This document shows, in pieces, positions 1-7,126 of a stretch of 11,577 nt of DNA (within the stretch, counting starts at the first letter, position 1; every line of letters begins with the position of its first letter). The stretch is from contig JAGVCY010000188.1 in the NCBI GenBank assembly GCA_020058965.1, positions 1 to 11,577 of the forward strand. The letters are read 5' to 3'. The translations under genes were made by a program, and so were the position numbers. The notes under the pieces are model-generated. The model saw only the letters and a list, made by a program, of their open reading frames with translations. It had not been told where the DNA came from and did no database searches. This DNA is from Candidatus Omnitrophota bacterium. Lineage in GTDB: Bacteria > Omnitrophota > Gorgyraeia > 2-02-FULL-51-18 > JAGOUK01.

Positions 1-2
1 CC

Positions 3-1253
3 GGTCTTGTGCAAGCCGCTCAACCGGCCGATGAGCGGGGGGCGGTTGCGTTCGATGTTCTGATGATCGAGGTTCTGGAGAAGAATCCGGAACTTGCGCT
101 GTATCGATCTGAAATAGACGCGGCCAAAGGAGCTCGGAAAGCGGCGGGCACACCGGCCAATCCCGAATTCAGCGGATCTCTTGGCCGCAAACGGGTGTGG
201 GATGAAGCGGGTGAGCTCACGGGCGAAGGCGCGGCAGGCGAAGCGTCCGTCATGCAGTCGTTTGAGTGGCCGGGGCGGATCGGATTGCGCCGAGCCATCG
301 CGGATCGCGATATCGAGCTCGCGGAGTTGGGAGTGGAGCAGTTTGGCGCAGCGCTTGCGGGGCAGGCGAGATTGGTGATCTACGATGTAGCCGCCTCTCA
401 AGAACTGGCTGCGGCGACGCGTGAAGTGGCCGATCATTTTAAGAGTTTGCGCGAAGTGCTTGTCCAGCGCGATCCGGCGGGGTTGACGCCGCTTCTTGAA
501 ACGCGCGTGATCGAGGCGATGGATCTCACCATGCAACGGAAGGCCGGCGAAGCTTCGATCGCCGCGCAGTCGGCGTTGTTTCGCCTGAACCGGCTGCGCG
601 GCGCGGCGGCTGATGCTGAACTGTCTTTAGATCGTTTGCACTTGTCGTTCCGGCCGCTCAAAAAAGACCGAAGGACGCTGGCGGCATTGGCCGCGACGAA
701 CGATTTGTCGGTCCGGTTGCGCGAAATTGAGCTTGCCAGGCAGGGGTTTCGAGTCGATCTGGCGAACAACGAGCAGTTCCCCGCTGTTGCGGTCGGGCCC
801 GCATTTTCCCAGGAGCGGGCCGGTGACCGCGAGCGCGTGATCGGCGCGGCCCTATCGGTGCCGTTGCCGCTGTGGGATCAGAATCAGGGAAATATCGATA
901 CGGCCAGAGCCCACAGGTCGCAAGCCGAAACGGCTCTCGACATCGCGCGGCGCGAGGCGGAGCGCCGGACGATCGAAGCGGCGGCAACTTATGAGGTCAG
1001 GTTCAAGGAAATGGAAAACTGGCGGCCCGATTCAGTCCGTCATTTTAAGGAAGCGGCCGAATTGGCCGACCGCCATTATCGCTTGGGAGCGGTGCCGGTT
1101 TCGGTTTACCTGGATCTGCAAACCCAGTATCTCGAAGCGGTCGAAGGACTCCAGAACACAAAAAGGGAGGCGCTTGGGGCGGCATTGGAACTCGATCTTC
1201 TGACCGGTGTTTCGTTGGATTTGATCGGCGTGTCCGACGCGGAGAAGCAATGA
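3..1253 (+). CDS. TolC/CzcC-family outer-membrane efflux channel (5' end missing)
   Basis: Outer-membrane channel subunit of the tripartite metal efflux pump encoded by the next two genes. The frame is open to the left edge; a GTG at 9 is available, but the reading continues upstream through Gly-Leu and the first residues (VQAAQPADE) look like the end of a Sec signal peptide, so the true start and most of the signal are outside the window. Numbering from the GTG codon, the two repeated halves of the outer membrane efflux protein fold are visible. The first contains NPEL (26-29) and FEWPGRIGLRR (85-95). The second contains the CzcC-like VPLPLWDQNQGNI (284-296) and YRLGAVPVSVYLDLQTQYLEA-type helix (357-377), with long Ala/Glu/Arg-rich helices between. 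About 414 residues without the signal is normal for this family. The stop overlaps the next start as ATGA, which implies translational coupling. Family assignment is firm; the metal specificity is inferred from the neighbours. Confidence 0.9.
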   Translation, partial: GLVQAAQPADERGAVAFDVLMIEVLEKNPELALYRSEIDAAKGARKAAGTPANPEFSGSLGRKRVWDEAGELTGEGAAGEASVMQSFEWPGRIGLRRAIADRDIELAELGVEQFGAALAGQARLVIYDVAASQELAAATREVADHFKSLREVLVQRDPAGLTPLLETRVIEAMDLTMQRKAGEASIAAQSALFRLNRLRGAAADAELSLDRLHLSFRPLKKDRRTLAALAATNDLSVRLREIELARQGFRVDLANNEQFPAVAVGPAFSQERAGDRERVIGAALSVPLPLWDQNQGNIDTARAHRSQAETALDIARREAERRTIEAAATYEVRFKEMENWRPDSVRHFKEAAELADRHYRLGAVPVSVYLDLQTQYLEAVEGLQNTKREALGAALELDLLTGVSLDLIGVSDAEKQ

Positions 1254-2032
1254 TGAAGTTTTTTCGCTGCTGGGCGTGCGTTGGAGTATTTTTTATTTTG
1301 GTAGGCCTGTCTGTGGGATGTGGTCTCAGAGAATCTGGCGCTCCCGAACCCGAGGCGAACGGCGATACCGGCCACGAGGAATCTCCTTCTGGCGCGTCGT
1401 TCAAGGCGGGGAGGGGCATCACGCTCACCGAAGAAACCCGCAAGATCCTGGGGGTTGAGATCGCGGATGTAGCCGAGGAAAAGCTTCCTCAAAGGGTGCG
1501 GCTCAATGTCCAGATCTTCGGTGAGACGCACCGGTTCCCGAGTTTGGACAGGGATCACACCGGATGCGATGTGCACGGATCGGGGCTATTGTCTGAGGAC
1601 AAAGCGGCCATCGTTAAATCCGGGCAGCAGTTGAAGTTGTTGACCGCCTCCGGGGAGACTCTGGACGGACTCGTCGTGAGGGCTCAAAAAACGCCCGCCT
1701 TGGGCGAAACCGAAGTCGTGATCGGTGTGACGAGTGCCGGTGCCAAGCTCCAGGAAGGCGAATTCGTCGCGGCCGAGATCCTGGTGCCGCGCGACAAAGC
1801 GGTGCTCACGGTTCCGGCGTCGGCTCTGTTGCGCACGGCGGAAGGGACTTTTGTCTACGCGGTGAATGGGCCGGCGTATTACCGCACGGCCATTCAGCCG
1901 GGCGGAGAAGCGGACGGAAAGATCGAGATCGCCGAAGGTCTGTTTACGGGCGATCAGGTCGTCACCGAGCCCGTCGAGACGCTTTGGTTGATCGAACTTC
2001 GCGCGACTAAAGGAGGGGGTCATTCCCACTAA
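1250..2032 (+). CDS. Short RND periplasmic adaptor (membrane fusion) lipoprotein, CzcB/CusB-like
   Basis: Periplasmic adaptor linking the RND pump to the outer-membrane channel. The ATG at 1250 overlaps the upstream stop by 4 bp and has GGAG at 1241-1244; a second ATG follows at 1253. Residues 1-24 form a lipoprotein signal (hydrophobic 11-23, lipobox LSVGC, Cys24). Residues 54-91 look like the first strand of the membrane-proximal domain. Residues 112-178 resemble the beta-barrel (SEDKAAIVKSGQQ, then KLQEGEFVAAEI). Residues 186-250 match the C-terminal membrane-proximal domain (LTVPASALL, EGLFTGDQVVTE). The tail GGGHSH could bind metal. At 260 residues it is far shorter than usual adaptors (about 350-500): the coiled-coil hairpin and the lipoyl halves that normally lie between these parts appear to be absent, replaced by a short linker around 92-111 containing Cys106. 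The reading frame is intact, so this looks like a compact form rather than a broken gene. Confidence 0.85.
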   Translation: MMKFFRCWACVGVFFILVGLSVGCGLRESGAPEPEANGDTGHEESPSGASFKAGRGITLTEETRKILGVEIADVAEEKLPQRVRLNVQIFGETHRFPSLDRDHTGCDVHGSGLLSEDKAAIVKSGQQLKLLTASGETLDGLVVRAQKTPALGETEVVIGVTSAGAKLQEGEFVAAEILVPRDKAVLTVPASALLRTAEGTFVYAVNGPAYYRTAIQPGGEADGKIEIAEGLFTGDQVVTEPVETLWLIELRATKGGGHSH

Positions 2033-2035
2033 ATT

Positions 2036-5000
2036 ATGCTGAACCGCATCCTTGAATTTTCCGTTCGTCAGCGCGTATTTGTGCTGATGGCTACTTTTGC
2101 CCTCATCGGTGTTGGCGTTTGGTCGGCGATACGACTGCCGATCGACGCGGTGCCGGACATCACGAATGTCCAGGTGCAGGTCAATACGATAGTGCCCGCA
2201 TTGGCGCCCGAGGAGATCGAAAAACTCGTCACATTCCCGATCGAAAACGAGATGGCGGGAATTCCCCGGCTCACGGAACTGCGTTCGCTGTCCAAGTTTG
2301 GTCTTTCACAGGTTACGATGGTTTTTGAGGAAGGCACGGACATTTACCGGTCGCGGCAGCTCGTGAGCGAGCGACTGCAGACGGTCATGGACGAGCTGCC
2401 GCCGGGCCTCACGCCCAAGCTCGCGCCGATCACGACGGGTCTGGGTGAGATCTTTTATTATGTGGTCGAGTACGCTCCTGACGCGGTCAAAAAGCCCGCG
2501 ACGCGTGAAGAGCAACTCATGGAGCTCAAGCTCATTCATGACTTTGTGATCAAGCCGCGGCTTCGCTCGACGCCCGGCGTCGCCGAAGTCAATTCTTCGG
2601 GCGGTTATGAGAAGCAGATCATCATTCAGGCCGACCCCGACAAACTCAAAAGCGTCGGGATGTCGTTCAGCGAGGTTGCCGAGTCCATCGGCGAGAATGT
2701 TGAGAACGCAGGGGGCAGCGTAATCCAGATCGGCGGCGAGCAGGTGGCCGTGAGAGCGGCCGGCCGGGTGCAGAACGCATCGGAGATCGAGCGGCTTCCC
2801 CTCAAGTTCGGCGCTCGGGCGACGCCGCTGCGCGTGAAGGACGTGGCCGAAGTCGTGGTCGGAAAAGCTGTGCGGACCGGCGCGAGCGCTTACAATGGCG
2901 AAGAGTGCGTGCTGGGCTCGGTGCTCATGCTTGCCGGGGAGAATAGCCGGTTGGTCGCGAAGGCGGTTGCCGCGAAGCTCAAAGAAATTCAAACCAAACT
3001 GCCCGAAGGCATGCGGATCATCCCGGTCTACGACCGCACGGTGCTTGTGGACCGCACGATCCACACGGTCGAATCGAGTTTGTTCGAGGGCGCGATCCTG
3101 GTCGTTGTCGTGCTGCTTCTGATGCTGGGTAATTGGCGCGCGGCGTTCATCGTCGCGTTGGCGATACCGCTTTCGATGCTGTTCGCGATCACGGGCATGG
3201 TTCAAGGCCGTGTTTCGGGGAATTTGATGAGTCTGGGCGCCATCGACTTCGGCCTCATTGTGGATGGAGCCGTGGTGATGGTGGAAAATATCATCCGCCG
3301 ACTGGCCGAGAAACAGCACGAGGCGAAGCGCCGACTCACAGCTTCGGAGCGAACGCGCGAGGTTCTCGCGGCGGCAAAGGAAGTCGCCAACCCGATGTTT
3401 TTCGGCGTGCTCATCATCACGGTCGTTTATTTTCCGATCCTGGCGCTCACCGGCGTCGAGGGAAAAATGTTCCAGCCGATGGCCATCACCGTGATCTTCG
3501 CGCTCATGGGTTCGCTGGTTCTGGCGCTGACGCTCATGCCCGTGCTGTGCTCGTACCTATTGGGCGGCAATATCAGCGAAAAGGATTCCTGGCTGGTGCG
3601 CATGGCCAAGAAGGGGTACGCGCCCGTTCTCGACTTGGCGCTCCGCTCGAGGTGGATCGTCACGGGCGCGGCGGCCGCGCTTTTTGTTTTGGCGGTGTTC
3701 GTCTTTGGGCGCCTCGGTGCGGAGTTCGTGCCGCAGCTGGATGAAGGATCCTTTGCCACGCATATGATCCGTACGACGAGCATCGGCATCGACGCCAGCA
3801 TCGATATGCAAAAGCGCGGTGAAAAAATGCTCCTCGAGAAATTTCCCGAGGTGGATTACACCTTCAGCCGCCTGGGCACTTCTGAAGTCGCGACGGACCC
3901 GATGGGCGTGAATGTCGCCGACACTCACATCATGTTCAAGCCGCAGGACCGGTGGCGCAGAATAAACGGCCGACGCATCACAAAGGACGAGCTGGCGAAC
4001 CTCATGATCAAGGAGCTTGGGACCCACGTTCCCGGCGAGGCGCATTTGTTCAGCCAGCCGATCGAGATGCGCTTCAACGAGATCCTGGAAGGCACCCGGG
4101 CCGATATCGCCGTGAAGGTCTTCGGGGATGACTTCGCGGTGATCGAGAAAATTGCCGGTCAGGCCCGCGAGATCCTGGAAAAGATCCCCGGCGCGGCGGA
4201 CGTGGAATTTGACGCGATTGGAAAATCGCCGCTTCTCGAGATCGTGCCGAAGCGCGACGCGATGAGCAGGTACAACCTGCACGCCGCGGAGCTGAACCGG
4301 GTGGTGCGCACCGCGCTTGCGGGCGCGGAAGTCGGCAAGCTGATCGAAGGCAACCGCCGCTTCGACATCGTGGTGCGCTTGAGCGAGGATCTCCGCGAAA
4401 ACATCGAGGAGATCAAGCGCCTGCCGGTGCGCGTGGATGACGGAGGGCTTCTCACGCTGGGACAGGTGGCCGACTTCCGTGTCAGCGAACAGGTCGCGGC
4501 CATTTCGCGCGAATACGGCCAGCGCCGGGGCGCGATCATGATCAATCTGCGCGGCCGTGATGTCGAAAGCTTTGTGCTCGAAGCACAGGCCAAGATCGCC
4601 GAGAAGATCAAACTGCCGGATGGATACAGCATTGAGTTCGGCGGGCAGTTCAAGAACCTGATCGAAGCCAAGCGCCGACTGGGGGTTGTTGTCCCGGTGG
4701 CACTGGCCCTTATTCTGATCCTGATCTTCACGGCGCTCAGAAGCTTCCGGCAGTCGTTTTTGGTTTTTTTGACGGTTCCGTTGGCGGTCACGGGCGGCGT
4801 GTTCGCGCTCGGGTTGAGGGATCTGCCGTTCAGCATTTCGGCGGGCATCGGTTTTATCGCCGTGAGCGGCATCGCCGTTTTGAACGGTCTCATGATCATC
4901 ACGTTCTTCAACCAGCTGCGGGCGCGCGGGGCAGACCTGGCATCGACCGTCCGGGAGGGCTCGTTGCTGCGCTTGAGACCGAAGCTCATGACGGCGCTCG

Positions 5001-5173
5001 TCGCTTCGCTCGGGTTCGTCCCGATGGCGCTGGCGACCGGCGCCGGTAGCGAAGTCCAGCGTCCACTCGCGACCGTCGTCATCGGGGGGATCATCACATC
5101 AACCTTTCTCACGCTCGTCCTGCTACCCGTGCTGTACGAGTGGATGGAACAGAAAAAACTGCGGGATAAATAG
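2036..5173 (+). CDS. czcA: Heavy-metal efflux RND transporter, CzcA/CusA family
   Basis: Inner-membrane proton/metal antiporter of the HME-RND family, exporting divalent or monovalent metal ions through the adaptor and channel encoded upstream. At 1045 residues it is full length. The topology is standard: TM1 at about 14-32, a large periplasmic domain to about 340, TM2-TM6 at about 348-510, TM7 at about 540-560, a second periplasmic domain, then TM8-TM12 near the C-terminus. The TM4 motif AIDFGLIVDGAVVMVEN carries Asp404, Asp410 and Glu417, matching the proton/cation relay triad of Cupriavidus CzcA; CusA-type Cu/Ag pumps have fewer of these acids. This favours Zn/Co/Cd/Ni-type substrates, but the ion is an inference. 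Other family marks are LSKFGLSQVTMVFEEGTD, HDFVIKPRLRSTPGV and EFVPQLDEGS. The start lies 3 nt after the adaptor stop. The AGGAGG at 2011-2016 is 19 nt upstream, rather far, so coupling to the upstream gene is likely. Confidence 0.95.
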   Translation: MLNRILEFSVRQRVFVLMATFALIGVGVWSAIRLPIDAVPDITNVQVQVNTIVPALAPEEIEKLVTFPIENEMAGIPRLTELRSLSKFGLSQVTMVFEEGTDIYRSRQLVSERLQTVMDELPPGLTPKLAPITTGLGEIFYYVVEYAPDAVKKPATREEQLMELKLIHDFVIKPRLRSTPGVAEVNSSGGYEKQIIIQADPDKLKSVGMSFSEVAESIGENVENAGGSVIQIGGEQVAVRAAGRVQNASEIERLPLKFGARATPLRVKDVAEVVVGKAVRTGASAYNGEECVLGSVLMLAGENSRLVAKAVAAKLKEIQTKLPEGMRIIPVYDRTVLVDRTIHTVESSLFEGAILVVVVLLLMLGNWRAAFIVALAIPLSMLFAITGMVQGRVSGNLMSLGAIDFGLIVDGAVVMVENIIRRLAEKQHEAKRRLTASERTREVLAAAKEVANPMFFGVLIITVVYFPILALTGVEGKMFQPMAITVIFALMGSLVLALTLMPVLCSYLLGGNISEKDSWLVRMAKKGYAPVLDLALRSRWIVTGAAAALFVLAVFVFGRLGAEFVPQLDEGSFATHMIRTTSIGIDASIDMQKRGEKMLLEKFPEVDYTFSRLGTSEVATDPMGVNVADTHIMFKPQDRWRRINGRRITKDELANLMIKELGTHVPGEAHLFSQPIEMRFNEILEGTRADIAVKVFGDDFAVIEKIAGQAREILEKIPGAADVEFDAIGKSPLLEIVPKRDAMSRYNLHAAELNRVVRTALAGAEVGKLIEGNRRFDIVVRLSEDLRENIEEIKRLPVRVDDGGLLTLGQVADFRVSEQVAAISREYGQRRGAIMINLRGRDVESFVLEAQAKIAEKIKLPDGYSIEFGGQFKNLIEAKRRLGVVVPVALALILILIFTALRSFRQSFLVFLTVPLAVTGGVFALGLRDLPFSISAGIGFIAVSGIAVLNGLMIITFFNQLRARGADLASTVREGSLLRLRPKLMTALVASLGFVPMALATGAGSEVQRPLATVVIGGIITSTFLTLVLLPVLYEWMEQKKLRDK

Positions 5174-5182
5174 GATAAAAAA

Positions 5183-5644
5183 ATGAAAACCAAATTAATA
5201 GCATTTGTTCTCACCGCCGTTTTTTGCGTCATGCCCTCCATAGCGGGCGCGGAAACGGGCCATGGTCACGACCACGACCGCGCCGACGCCCCCAAAGGCG
5301 GCCGCTGGCTTGAAAACACCCAGCCCAGGGCCGAGTTTTACGTCGAAAAAGACAACACCGTCACCGTTGCGTTCTACGACGACGCGCTCAAGCCCGTGCC
5401 CGCTGCGGATCAGAGCGTGACCGTCGTTGCCGGGGCGGACGGACACAAAACGACGGTTGAGTTCGAGAAAAAAGGCGACGCGCTCGTCAGCAAGGGACCT
5501 CTGCCGGACGGCCATGCCTTGAACCTGGTGGTGCAATTCAAGCAAACCCCTGAAATGAAGCCGGTTAATTTCCGGTTCGTACTGGAAGACCATGTGTGTG
5601 GTGCCTGCAAGAGAGCGGAATACGCCTGCACTTGCGGACATTAA
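5183..5644 (+). CDS. Small exported His/Cys-rich protein of the metal-efflux operon
   Basis: Probable periplasmic metal-binding accessory of the efflux pump. It starts 9 nt after the pump stop with AGGA at 5172-5175, 7 nt before the ATG, so it is the fourth gene of the operon. A Sec signal peptide covers residues 1-23 (basic start, hydrophobic 5-20, cleavage after AGA). The mature N-terminus is His/Asp-rich (GHGHDHD, 26-32). The middle (about 48-135) is a beta-rich domain with alternating hydrophobics (AEFYVEKDNTVTVAFYDD, later FRFVLED). The C-terminus has a compact cluster of Cys139, Cys142, Cys149, Cys151 with His137 and His153 (HVCGAC, then ACTCGH). The order of thiols and imidazoles suggests a bound Zn or similar ion. 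I do not recognise a named family with certainty; small proteins of this kind occur beside CzcCBA-type operons. A chaperone, buffer or sensor role is inference from residues and position. Confidence 0.75.
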   Translation: MKTKLIAFVLTAVFCVMPSIAGAETGHGHDHDRADAPKGGRWLENTQPRAEFYVEKDNTVTVAFYDDALKPVPAADQSVTVVAGADGHKTTVEFEKKGDALVSKGPLPDGHALNLVVQFKQTPEMKPVNFRFVLEDHVCGACKRAEYACTCGH

Positions 5645-5679
5645 GTGCCTGCTGTTAAATAACGCTCGTGCGGGGGAGC

Positions 5680-5708
5680 TTTTCATCGAAGGGGAATGTA
5701 GGTATAAT
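5680..5708 (+). promoter_or_regulatory. Sigma70-type promoter for the repeat-protein gene
   Basis: A consensus -10 box TATAAT lies at 5703-5708 and a -35-like TTTTCA (4 of 6) at 5680-5685, separated by 17 bp. Initiation would be near 5715, giving a leader of about 70 nt before the ATG at 5785, which has AAGGAG at 5767-5772. It is the only strong candidate in the 140-bp gap after the metal operon, so the next gene is probably transcribed independently. Prediction from sequence only. Confidence 0.6.
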
Positions 5709-5784
5709 GTAAAAATTATTCGCGGGATTTGAGTGAGCGAATTCACGGGTTCGTAACAGTTGCATCAAGGAGAAGAAACAGAAT

Positions 5785-6171
5785 ATGAAGAAGCATTTGG
5801 CAGTTTTGGGCATTGCGCTTGGAGTCGTTGCTTGCGCCGGCGTGGCGTCGGCGGATGATGTGGTAACGCAGACGGTTCAGGGGACCGCTTCGGTGGTTGA
5901 TTCCACCGTCAAAGGAACGGGTGAAGTTGTTGCCGGAACCGCCAATGCTGTTTATAAGGCCCCCGGTCAGGTGGTTGACGCGGCTTCAACACCGACTCCG
6001 GTTGGCGATGCCGTTTACAAAGCCCCCGGTCAGGTTGTTGACGCGACCTACAAAGCGCCAGGTGAAGTGGTGAAGGCCGGCAGCACGGTTGTGGATTGGA
6101 CCACCAAAACCACGACGGATGCTTTTTCGGCTCTGACAACGAACTTCTCACCCAAGAATAAGAAGAAGTAA
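5785..6171 (+). CDS. Small exported protein with internal YKAPGQVVDA repeats, function unknown
   Basis: I do not recognise this protein. It has 128 residues with an N-terminal export signal (KK, hydrophobic 5-20). Two processing sites are possible: signal peptidase I after ASA (residue 23), or a lipobox-like GVVAC with Cys17, so it may be soluble or lipid-anchored. The mature part is made of short Val/Ala/Thr/Gly-rich units. There are two 11-residue units beginning TVQGTASVVDS and TVKGTGEVVAG (30-51), then AVYKAPGQVVDA twice exactly (55-66 and 76-87) and a diverged third copy TYKAPGEVVKAG (88-99). It ends in a lysine-rich tail (KNKKK). The pattern suggests repeated short amphipathic segments, perhaps surface- or envelope-associated, but no enzyme motif is present. 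It has its own promoter upstream, an AAGGAG ribosome site and a strong terminator, so it is a single-gene unit. The good expression signals suggest a real, possibly abundant product. Confidence 0.75.
   Translation: MKKHLAVLGIALGVVACAGVASADDVVTQTVQGTASVVDSTVKGTGEVVAGTANAVYKAPGQVVDAASTPTPVGDAVYKAPGQVVDATYKAPGEVVKAGSTVVDWTTKTTTDAFSALTTNFSPKNKKK
5947..6081 (+). repeat. In-frame tandem-type repeats within the exported protein gene
   Basis: Three related 36-bp units lie at 5947-5982, 6010-6045 and 6046-6081. Units one and two encode the identical 12 residues AVYKAPGQVVDA and differ only at synonymous positions (for example TATAAG against TACAAA). Unit three is adjacent to unit two and diverged (TYKAPGEVVKAG). 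The 27 bp between units one and two encode ASTPTPVGD-like residues. Synonymous differences with protein identity point to selection on the repeat peptide rather than a very recent duplication. Confidence 0.85.
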
Positions 6172-6193
6172 TTCGAGAATCCAGTTGTTCCAT

Positions 6194-6231
6194 AAAACTC
6201 CCCGTCGATTTAAAGTCGGCGGGGAGTTTTT
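6194..6231 (+). terminator. Strong Rho-independent terminator
   Basis: The arms ACTCCCCGTCGA (6197-6208) and TCGGCGGGGAGT (6216-6227) form a 12-bp stem with one G-T wobble, a 7-nt loop, and three further A-T pairs outside. A T-tract follows (6227-6231, then a second run after AG). The A-run on the left arm makes it potentially bidirectional. It ends transcription of the repeat-protein gene that stops at 6171, and it finishes only 9 nt before the rsmE start codon. Confidence 0.9.
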
Positions 6232-6240
6232 AGTTTTAAA

Positions 6241-7005
6241 ATGACGCAATTTTATTTGCCGGCTGATAGATGGAAAGTCCAGGACGCCGCCAATGTCCGA
6301 TTGGAAGGTGATGAGGCGCGGCACGCGCGCGACGCGTTTAGACTTCAACCGGGCGACACGCTGAGAATTTTTAACGGGATCGGCGACGCGGCTGAAGGGC
6401 GGATCACCGCCTGCTCCAAGTCGACCGTGGATGTCGCGATCGAACGCCGGCTTCCGAAGCAAGCCGAGTCAACTGTTCGGGTATCGCTGGCCCAAAGTCT
6501 GGTCCCCAACGACACCATGGATTCCATCATCCGCCACGCCACGGAACTCGGCACTTTTGGAATTTTGCCGGTGGCATCCGACCGCAGTATTATCAAGCTC
6601 GACACTGAAAAACGCCGGCTCAAGGTCGAGCACTGGCGCGCGACCGCCCTCGCCGCCTGCAAGCAATCCGACCGGAACACGCTGCCGAGGATTTTGGAAG
6701 TAATCACGGGCGCGAAGTTGATTGAGCAATTTAAGGCTTACGACGAAGTGCTGGTGGCCTGCCCAGTAAATCCCGAGTTCGAGCTCGATACTTGGACCCG
6801 CTCCGCGACTCCTCCAAAATCCCTTTTGATCGCCATCGGTCCCGAAGGTGATTTTTCACCCGAAGAAATGGCACTTTATCGCAAGCATGGCGCCAAAACC
6901 GTTTCGCTTGGCCCCATCATCCTAAAAAGCGACACCGCAGCCCTCTACGCTCTTTCCGTCCTTCAATTTCTCGCTCGAAACGTCGACTCAAAAACCAGGA
7001 ATTAG
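6241..7005 (+). CDS. rsmE: 16S rRNA (uracil1498-N3)-methyltransferase RsmE
   Basis: Cytoplasmic SPOUT-class methyltransferase that uses S-adenosylmethionine to make m3U1498 in 16S rRNA of the 30S subunit. The 254-residue length is typical. Residues 1-70 form the PUA-like RNA-binding part (LEGDEARHARDAFRLQPGD, 21-39). The rest is the trefoil-knot catalytic domain, with the family motifs CKQSDRN (140-146, counterpart of the usual EQSGR), IGPEGDFSPEE (199-209) and SLGPIILKSDTAAL (222-235), which build the cofactor pocket. The last is a conservative variant of the common LGPRILRTETA: Ile for Arg, Lys for Arg and Asp for Glu. The start at 6241 fits the family N-terminus. The only Shine-Dalgarno-like sequence, GGGGAG at 6221-6226, is 14 nt upstream and sits inside the right arm of the preceding terminator. 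prmA, a frequent neighbour of rsmE, is not in this window. Confidence 0.93.
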   Translation: MTQFYLPADRWKVQDAANVRLEGDEARHARDAFRLQPGDTLRIFNGIGDAAEGRITACSKSTVDVAIERRLPKQAESTVRVSLAQSLVPNDTMDSIIRHATELGTFGILPVASDRSIIKLDTEKRRLKVEHWRATALAACKQSDRNTLPRILEVITGAKLIEQFKAYDEVLVACPVNPEFELDTWTRSATPPKSLLIAIGPEGDFSPEEMALYRKHGAKTVSLGPIILKSDTAALYALSVLQFLARNVDSKTRN

Positions 7006-7032
7006 GACCAAAGTTTTTTTATATTAACGCCC

Positions 7033-7061
7033 TTGAATACCCTATATCCATCAGGTATACT
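7033..7061 (+). promoter_or_regulatory. Sigma70-type promoter upstream of the CvpA-family gene
   Basis: TTGAAT at 7033-7038 (4 of 6) and TATACT at 7056-7061 (5 of 6) are separated by exactly 17 bp, in an AT-rich gap of 121 bp between rsmE and the next gene. Predicted initiation near 7068 leaves a leader of about 60 nt. The spacer region also contains ATACC/GGTAT inverted pentamers (7037-7041 and 7054-7058) that could serve a regulator. This promoter may also drive dnaG and rpoD downstream. Sequence prediction only. Confidence 0.6.
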
Positions 7062-7101
7062 TCGGTATCTCGAGTGAGCAAAACGCGCGCAAAACGACCA
7101 A

Positions 7102-7113
7102 TCCTAATTAGGA
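7102..7113. repeat. Perfect 12-bp palindrome TCCTAATTAGGA in the leader of the CvpA gene
   Basis: The palindrome lies about 35-46 nt after the predicted transcription start and 13 nt before the ATG at 7127. Its right half carries AGGA (7110-7113), the only Shine-Dalgarno-like sequence for this gene. It could be a small operator or simply chance in AT-rich DNA. AATTAGGAC also occurs across the rsmE stop at 7000-7008. Confidence 0.35.
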
Positions 7114-7126
7114 CTCAATATATTTC

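Noticed and set aside
9..11. GTG at position 9 as the real start of the outer-membrane channel gene
   Set aside because: The frame is open upstream to the window edge, no ribosome site can be seen, and the residues there look like the end of a signal peptide.
2306..3319. 337-codon frame on the - strand opposite the pump gene
   Set aside because: His/Arg/Asp-rich composition typical of antisense translation of a GC-rich gene; no start signals or motifs.
4159..5241. 360-codon frame on the - strand opposite the pump gene
   Set aside because: Ser/Arg/Thr-rich shadow translation with no family motif; the + strand encodes conserved transmembrane segments of the RND pump throughout.
5664..5683. 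Possible terminator after the metal operon (GCTC, 8-nt loop, GAGC, TTTT)
   Set aside because: Only four base pairs and a short T-run that overlaps the -35 region of the next promoter; too weak to call.
6991..7020. T-run (7014-7020) after rsmE as an intrinsic terminator
   Set aside because: There are seven T residues but no GC-rich stem directly before them.
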